Source: Vulcanimicrobiota bacterium (lineage in GTDB: Bacteria; Vulcanimicrobiota; Xenobia; Xenobiales; JADMJV01). Taken from it: a DNA stretch of 8,633 nt. The notes beneath the pieces are model-generated. The model was not told the origin of the DNA and did not search any database. It was given only the letters and a program-made list of their open reading frames with translations. The position numbers and the translations under genes were made by a program. Of this stretch, positions 4,942 to 8,633 are shown in pieces. Numbering within the stretch: position 1 is the first letter of the stretch; each line of letters begins with the position of its first letter. The stretch covers positions 1 through 8,633 of the forward strand of contig JAEXNA010000248.1 of the NCBI GenBank assembly GCA_023447635.1. The letters are read 5' to 3'.

Positions 4942-7931
4942 CTCCACCCCTCGGCTAGACGACGCGGGTAAGCGAACGACGCATCTCCGGCCAGGCTGCC
5001 CTGGGGCAGCAGCAGGTCGGTCTGGCTCTCGAACACCCCACCCAGGCCAGCGGCAAACTTCTTCGGACTGTACAGCGACGCGCGATCAAAATAGGGATAG
5101 TGGTACAGGTCCTGGACTTCGACATCGCCCTGCAGCGAAGCGACCACCCCGATGGTTTTCTGGCAGTCGACCTTGACGTTACCTTCGGCGACCAGCAGCC
5201 CCAGGGCCATCCTGGCCCCTTCGGCGTTGCCCACGGTCAGCTCATTGCCCGCCAAAACGGCCACTCCAGGCAGTTCGCGCAAGGGGGAAAACTGACCCGA
5301 CTCGTTGCTGTCGAGCTGGTCGTAAACCTCGTTTTTCATTTTACGCAGGACGCCCTTGAACGAGGCCACGCATAGCCCCTCGAACTCGCCTAGCGCTTCC
5401 TTCAAAAACTTTTCCGCCTCCTGTTTGATAGTCTCGGCTTCGGTGCTTTTCTGGTCGCCGCAGGACGGGTTCTCGAACGGGATGACCGATTTTACCGCCC
5501 GTTCCACCACCACGATGATCACGTCTTTGAACACTCCCACAGCGAACTCGGGCAGCACCTCGACCACAAATTTCTCGGCTCGAGAGCGGAAGGCGTCCCA
5601 GCTGATCTTCTCCCAGTTCAGCTCGCCCACCGCGTCGGCGACCAGTTCGGGGCGAACCTTGAACAGCACGGGGGTGACACCGCGTCCAAAGAACCAGAAG
5701 GGCGACATGGTGAACAAGTTGTCGCCGGTAAAGTAGTTCAGCTCGGTCGAATAGACGATCGACAGGTAGTCGAACACCGGTCGCAGGCAGTTATCGAACG
5801 GCAGCGGGATCGGCCAGGGGCCGCCCAGCCCGATCACCTCGAGCAGCGGAATAAACTCGAACGTCGTCGCGTATTTGGCAAAGTAGCTGTTGCGCCACTG
5901 CCACGGGCCCACGTAGGGCAATTTGGCAACCTGGGGCGCCACCTCACTGATCAAGGGCGCAAAAAAGTCATCGTTGAACCCTTGCAGGGCCGAATTTCCG
6001 TCGGCGAGCTGATCGATCAGGTCGCCCATCGTCACCCCGGGAGCGATCCCGTGTGCCATCGAGATATCGCCCGTAGCCGTGATAAGTCCGGTGATCCCGT
6101 GATTGAGTCCGTAGTCGCCGACGAGCATGACCGAGCCCTCGTTGTAGTCGCCGCCCTCGACGGTCAGGTCGCCGTCCACGACCAGGCTGGAACCGGGCTC
6201 CATAATCAATCGACCCTTGGGATAGCCAAAGAGGTCCGATGACGAGATCGTCTCGCCGCTGAAGTCGGTCCAGCCGTCGGGTCGACGAACGGTCAGATTG
6301 CCAGAGACCTTCAGCACCGAGCCCTTCATCAGATAGACGTCACCCCGCACCTTGATGTCGCGCTTCTCCAAATGCAGCGTACGGCCCGGGGCGACCGACA
6401 GAGTGGTCTTCATGTCGATCAGCCCATCGCCCCAGGTCCAGCTCGGGTTTCCGTCGCCCAGGTGCACCACGCGTGTGGACGTGATCAGCTCTGCAAACGG
6501 GTCCTTGCCGGTCACCAGATCTTTGACGATATCGAGCAGTTTGCCCATGATATAGAGATAGGACCAGCCGTTGACCCTCTGCTCACCATCTTCTTTGGCG
6601 GTCTGAGGGACCTTCGAGTCGCTGAGCTTCGATTCCAGGTCGCCGGCGTCGTCGTCAAGCTGATCGGTGGTCTCTTTGATCTGCTCCTTGAGCGAGGCGA
6701 TGTCGCCCTCCAGGTCCTGAATCTCGCCTTCTAAGCGAGCGATCCGGGCCTTATCAGGCTTAGGCTCGGACCTGGCCTCCTGCAGCTCTTGCTGCTCGGC
6801 CTGCAGCGCTTCGTTCTTCTCCTTGAGCTCTTTGCTCAGCTCCTTGAGCTTCTTGGTCCCCTCGCTGCTCGATGGCCCGGCTGCCGAGAAGTCGATCGGG
6901 TAAGGGCACATCACGTAGAAGACGATCAAGAACGGCGCGTCGTCTTGCATCCCCGGAATGGGAAAGAACGGAATTTTGCAGGCCTGGCCCACGCCGAAGA
7001 AGGAGATCAGATTGTCCGTCTTGCCGCTGAAAAGCTGGCGCAGATGTTCAGCTGTGAACAGCTCGTCGTCAAAAAACTCGGTCTTGTCGACGCTGTCTGC
7101 CGCGACCTGGTCGCCTAACTCTCGCAACCGATCAGCCAGGGGCTGCATCCGAGATAAGTGGTGCGGATAGCCGCTCATGGGAATAGCGCCTGCGCCGTCA
7201 CCCTCGATCGGGATCTTGACGGGACCGGCCACGGACAGGGCACGCCCGGACGGATAGCTTTCCGATACGGTTAACGCAGCGCCTGCGCAGACGTCAACCG
7301 GCCGCCCACTGGACAACGACAAGGCTTTCCCGTCCGTGGCCTCGGCAGAATAGGCCGGGTTAGAGAAAGCGAAAACCGAGTCGGCCACGACACTTCCGTT
7401 TGGGGCATAGAGGCCGTAGGGGAAAAGCTGGGAGTAGCTTGACAGCGTACCGCCCCGGTCGTTGCCCGCCGAAGAGAGCAGGTCCATCAAGGTGTGGCCC
7501 GGCGACACCACGGTCGAGCCGGCTTTGCGCGCCTGATTCCCGGAGAACGCCATCTCTGGAACCGGTGAGGTCGGTGCCCCCAACAGGTTCTCGAAACTAC
7601 CCCAACCGCCAGCCACGGGATTGTTCACGCTGCCCCCGCCCCACTTCGTGCTCAGGGTCAGGCGAGAGCGAGGCACCGGATAGCTGAAATCGGCCCCAGG
7701 GCTCACCCCGGCCGACCCCTGCCCCGTCTCCAGGGCGTGCAGCATCTGGGCGTGCACTTCCTGACTTCCTAGCAGCAGAGCCAGTCGCGACTCTTCGTCG
7801 AGTTCGGTCTGATTGGCCCGCTGAGCCAGGGTAAACAGTCCCGCGAGCAAGATGAGCAACACCGTTAGTAGAGTCAACGCCATCGGCAGCAGAAAACCGC
7901 GCTTCCTGAGCTTTCTATATGGCAATTTCAT
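4938..7931 (-). CDS. Giant PilX/GspK-like prepilin with coiled coil and beta-repeat segments
   Basis: A 997-aa protein. The N-terminus MKLPYRKLRKRG is followed by FLLPMALTLLTVLLILLAGLF, a hydrophobic helix at about 13-33. Cleavage after Gly12 would leave Phe+1 with Met, not Glu, at +5; GspK and PilX subunits often lack Glu5. It is first in an X-V-W prepilin cluster, which supports a PilX/GspK role. PilX proteins are usually under about 300 aa, so this one is several-fold larger. Residues 357-437 are a charged heptad-like coiled coil (KELSKELKEKNEALQAEQQ and following). Residues about 505-625 hold repeated 'GDVYL..GS.L.V.GNLTV'-type strands (GDVYLMKGSVLKVSGNLTV, SSLVVDGDLTVEGG), suggesting a beta-solenoid or bactofilin-like fold; a second such stretch is at about 888-940. 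Cysteines at 215, 318, 342, 715, 824, 854 and 923 could form disulphides. The ATG at 7931 has AGGTGGG 6 nt upstream; the frame is open upstream but overlaps the phosphorylase gene. Confidence 0.8.
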   Translation of the reverse strand: MKLPYRKLRKRGFLLPMALTLLTVLLILLAGLFTLAQRANQTELDEESRLALLLGSQEVHAQMLHALETGQGSAGVSPGADFSYPVPRSRLTLSTKWGGGSVNNPVAGGWGSFENLLGAPTSPVPEMAFSGNQARKAGSTVVSPGHTLMDLLSSAGNDRGGTLSSYSQLFPYGLYAPNGSVVADSVFAFSNPAYSAEATDGKALSLSSGRPVDVCAGAALTVSESYPSGRALSVAGPVKIPIEGDGAGAIPMSGYPHHLSRMQPLADRLRELGDQVAADSVDKTEFFDDELFTAEHLRQLFSGKTDNLISFFGVGQACKIPFFPIPGMQDDAPFLIVFYVMCPYPIDFSAAGPSSSEGTKKLKELSKELKEKNEALQAEQQELQEARSEPKPDKARIARLEGEIQDLEGDIASLKEQIKETTDQLDDDAGDLESKLSDSKVPQTAKEDGEQRVNGWSYLYIMGKLLDIVKDLVTGKDPFAELITSTRVVHLGDGNPSWTWGDGLIDMKTTLSVAPGRTLHLEKRDIKVRGDVYLMKGSVLKVSGNLTVRRPDGWTDFSGETISSSDLFGYPKGRLIMEPGSSLVVDGDLTVEGGDYNEGSVMLVGDYGLNHGITGLITATGDISMAHGIAPGVTMGDLIDQLADGNSALQGFNDDFFAPLISEVAPQVAKLPYVGPWQWRNSYFAKYATTFEFIPLLEVIGLGGPWPIPLPFDNCLRPVFDYLSIVYSTELNYFTGDNLFTMSPFWFFGRGVTPVLFKVRPELVADAVGELNWEKISWDAFRSRAEKFVVEVLPEFAVGVFKDVIIVVVERAVKSVIPFENPSCGDQKSTEAETIKQEAEKFLKEALGEFEGLCVASFKGVLRKMKNEVYDQLDSNESGQFSPLRELPGVAVLAGNELTVGNAEGARMALGLLVAEGNVKVDCQKTIGVVASLQGDVEVQDLYHYPYFDRASLYSPKKFAAGLGGVFESQTDLLLPQGSLAGDASFAYPRRLAEGWR

Positions 7932-7937
7932 CCCGGT

Positions 7938-7944
7938 CCCACCT
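7938..7944 (-). promoter_or_regulatory. Shine-Dalgarno of the giant PilX-like gene
   Basis: On the minus strand AGGTGGG is followed by ACCGGG and then the ATG at 7931-7929 (6 nt spacing). It fixes the start directly ahead of the basic leader and hydrophobic helix, not the much longer open frame that extends back through the phosphorylase gene. Confidence 0.7.
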
Positions 7945-8041
7945 GTGACGAGGTTCGTTTGTCGTGCTCTAAACCAGTCCTTTTCAAGACGCCAGGGATA
8001 CCACCTAGAGTTCCCTCCCCGTCCCAAAGACCGCAAAGCTC
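7945..8041 (-). other. Intergenic leader between phosphorylase and pilin cluster
   Basis: About 100 bp separate the phosphorylase stop from the pilX-like ribosome site. It is less GC-rich in the middle (TTGAAAAGG, then TTTAGAG on the minus strand), so a promoter for the pilin operon could lie here. No well-spaced sigma-70 pair or sigma-54 GG/GC element was found, and no terminator hairpin with a T-run is visible. Confidence 0.3.
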
Positions 8042-8633
8042 CTAAAGCGCCAGGGCCAGGCGAACCGCCAGCCAGAACACCCGCTCGTGCAGGTCGACCG
8101 CCGAAGTCCAGTCGCGGAAGTCCCAACTCTCGCTGCCCAGGTCGTCGCCGCAGCAAAGCAGCGGCACCAGCGGAACCTGGCGGAACTGCGCCACCGCCAG
8201 CAGCGCTGCCGCTTCCATCTCGACCGTCAGGGCGCCGGAAGCGCGCCGCCGCTCGATACGCGACGCCGTCTCTCGATACAAAGCGTCGGTGGTCCAGGTC
8301 GCCCCCTGGCGAAAGCGAACGCCCGCCCCGCTCATCACCTCGGCCGCCTTCTCCAAAGCGCCCGCCTCCGTCTCCACCTCCCGACCAGGCCTCAGGTAGT
8401 GATGCGAAACCCCCTCGTCGCGCAGCGCCTTTTCGACCAGCACCAGCGCCCCCAGTTCGTGTCCCGGCAGCAGCCCTCCGGCGCCTCCACACACCACGAA
8501 ACGACGACAGCCCAGGGCGATCATCTCTTCCAAGGCCACCGCCGCCAGCGGACCTCCCACCCCGGGCGAGGCCACGGCCAGGCGCTGCCCCTGATGCTCG
8601 AGCACCAGGATCGGGTCGGCTCCGATAGCCGAC
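8042..8633 (-). CDS. Nucleoside phosphorylase (PNP/uridine phosphorylase family), N-terminus missing
   Basis: The last 196 codons of a PNP_UDP_1-family enzyme, which splits purine or pyrimidine nucleosides with phosphate into free base and ribose-1-phosphate for salvage. The frame is open to the window edge and continues upstream of a GTG at 8605, reading SAIGADPILVLEHQGQRLAV, so that GTG is internal. Visible motifs, numbered from the first full codon in the window, are SPGVGGPLAAVALEEMIALG (about 22-41), GGAGGLLPGHELGALVLVEKA (about 48-68, the G-rich phosphate-site loop region), RDEGVSHHY (70-78, typical of this family), TTDALYRE (about 112-119), and VEMEAAALLAVAQF (about 135-148), whose Met-Glu pair binds ribose. 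An acidic CGDDLGSES segment fits the base-binding Asp region. About 50-65 N-terminal residues are probably missing. RDEGVSHHY resembles uridine phosphorylase-like members, but substrate choice cannot be told. It precedes the pilin genes by 110 bp; a functional link is not implied. Confidence 0.88.
   Translation of the reverse strand, partial: SAIGADPILVLEHQGQRLAVASPGVGGPLAAVALEEMIALGCRRFVVCGGAGGLLPGHELGALVLVEKALRDEGVSHHYLRPGREVETEAGALEKAAEVMSGAGVRFRQGATWTTDALYRETASRIERRRASGALTVEMEAAALLAVAQFRQVPLVPLLCCGDDLGSESWDFRDWTSAVDLHERVFWLAVRLALAL

Noticed and set aside
7932..8492. N-terminal extension of the giant pilin frame by 187 residues
   Set aside because: It lies over the phosphorylase gene and reads as Gly/Arg-rich shadow; the basic leader, hydrophobic helix and ribosome site all point to 7931.
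7852..8628. 258-codon plus-strand open frame, Pro/Arg-rich
   Set aside because: It is antisense to the nucleoside phosphorylase, and the Pro/Ser/Arg richness is a GC-bias artefact.

Overview
The window looks like chromosomal DNA of a GC-rich, probably diderm bacterium. The evidence is a prolipoprotein, type IV pilus-type prepilins, and densely packed genes with Shine-Dalgarno sites and high third-position GC. A Myxococcota/deltaproteobacterial or similar environmental lineage would fit, but the phylum cannot be fixed from the sequence. Every supported gene lies on the minus strand, so the window reads from its right end to its left. No RNA genes, CRISPR array or insertion sequence were recognised.

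In transcription order: (1) the C-terminal part of a nucleoside phosphorylase (8633-8042, 5' end outside the window). (2) A three-gene minor-prepilin cluster: a very large PilX-like protein (7931-4938, 997 aa) with a coiled coil and two beta-repeat segments, a PilV/GspI-like pilin (4941-4501) and a PilW/GspJ-like pilin (4504-3749). These three are joined by two 4-bp ATGA start/stop overlaps. (3) After an 88-bp gap with a small hairpin, a secreted lipoprotein with a GH64 (beta-1,3-glucanase/thaumatin-like) domain (3660-1870). (4) A nitronate monooxygenase-family flavoenzyme (1846 or 1828 to 797). (5) A HEAT-repeat protein (776 to beyond base 1) whose stop lies outside the window. It is visibly less GC-rich than the rest.

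The prepilins probably form one minor-pilin tip or priming complex, with the large PilX-like subunit as a candidate surface-exposed tip or adhesin component. The GH64-like lipoprotein follows on the same strand and could act at the cell surface. The flavoenzyme and HEAT-repeat genes follow at short spacing and could share its transcript, but nothing links them biochemically to pili. The most interesting points are the architecture of the giant PilX-like protein, the apparent replacement of a GH64 catalytic Asp, and the compositionally distinct HEAT-repeat gene at the left edge.
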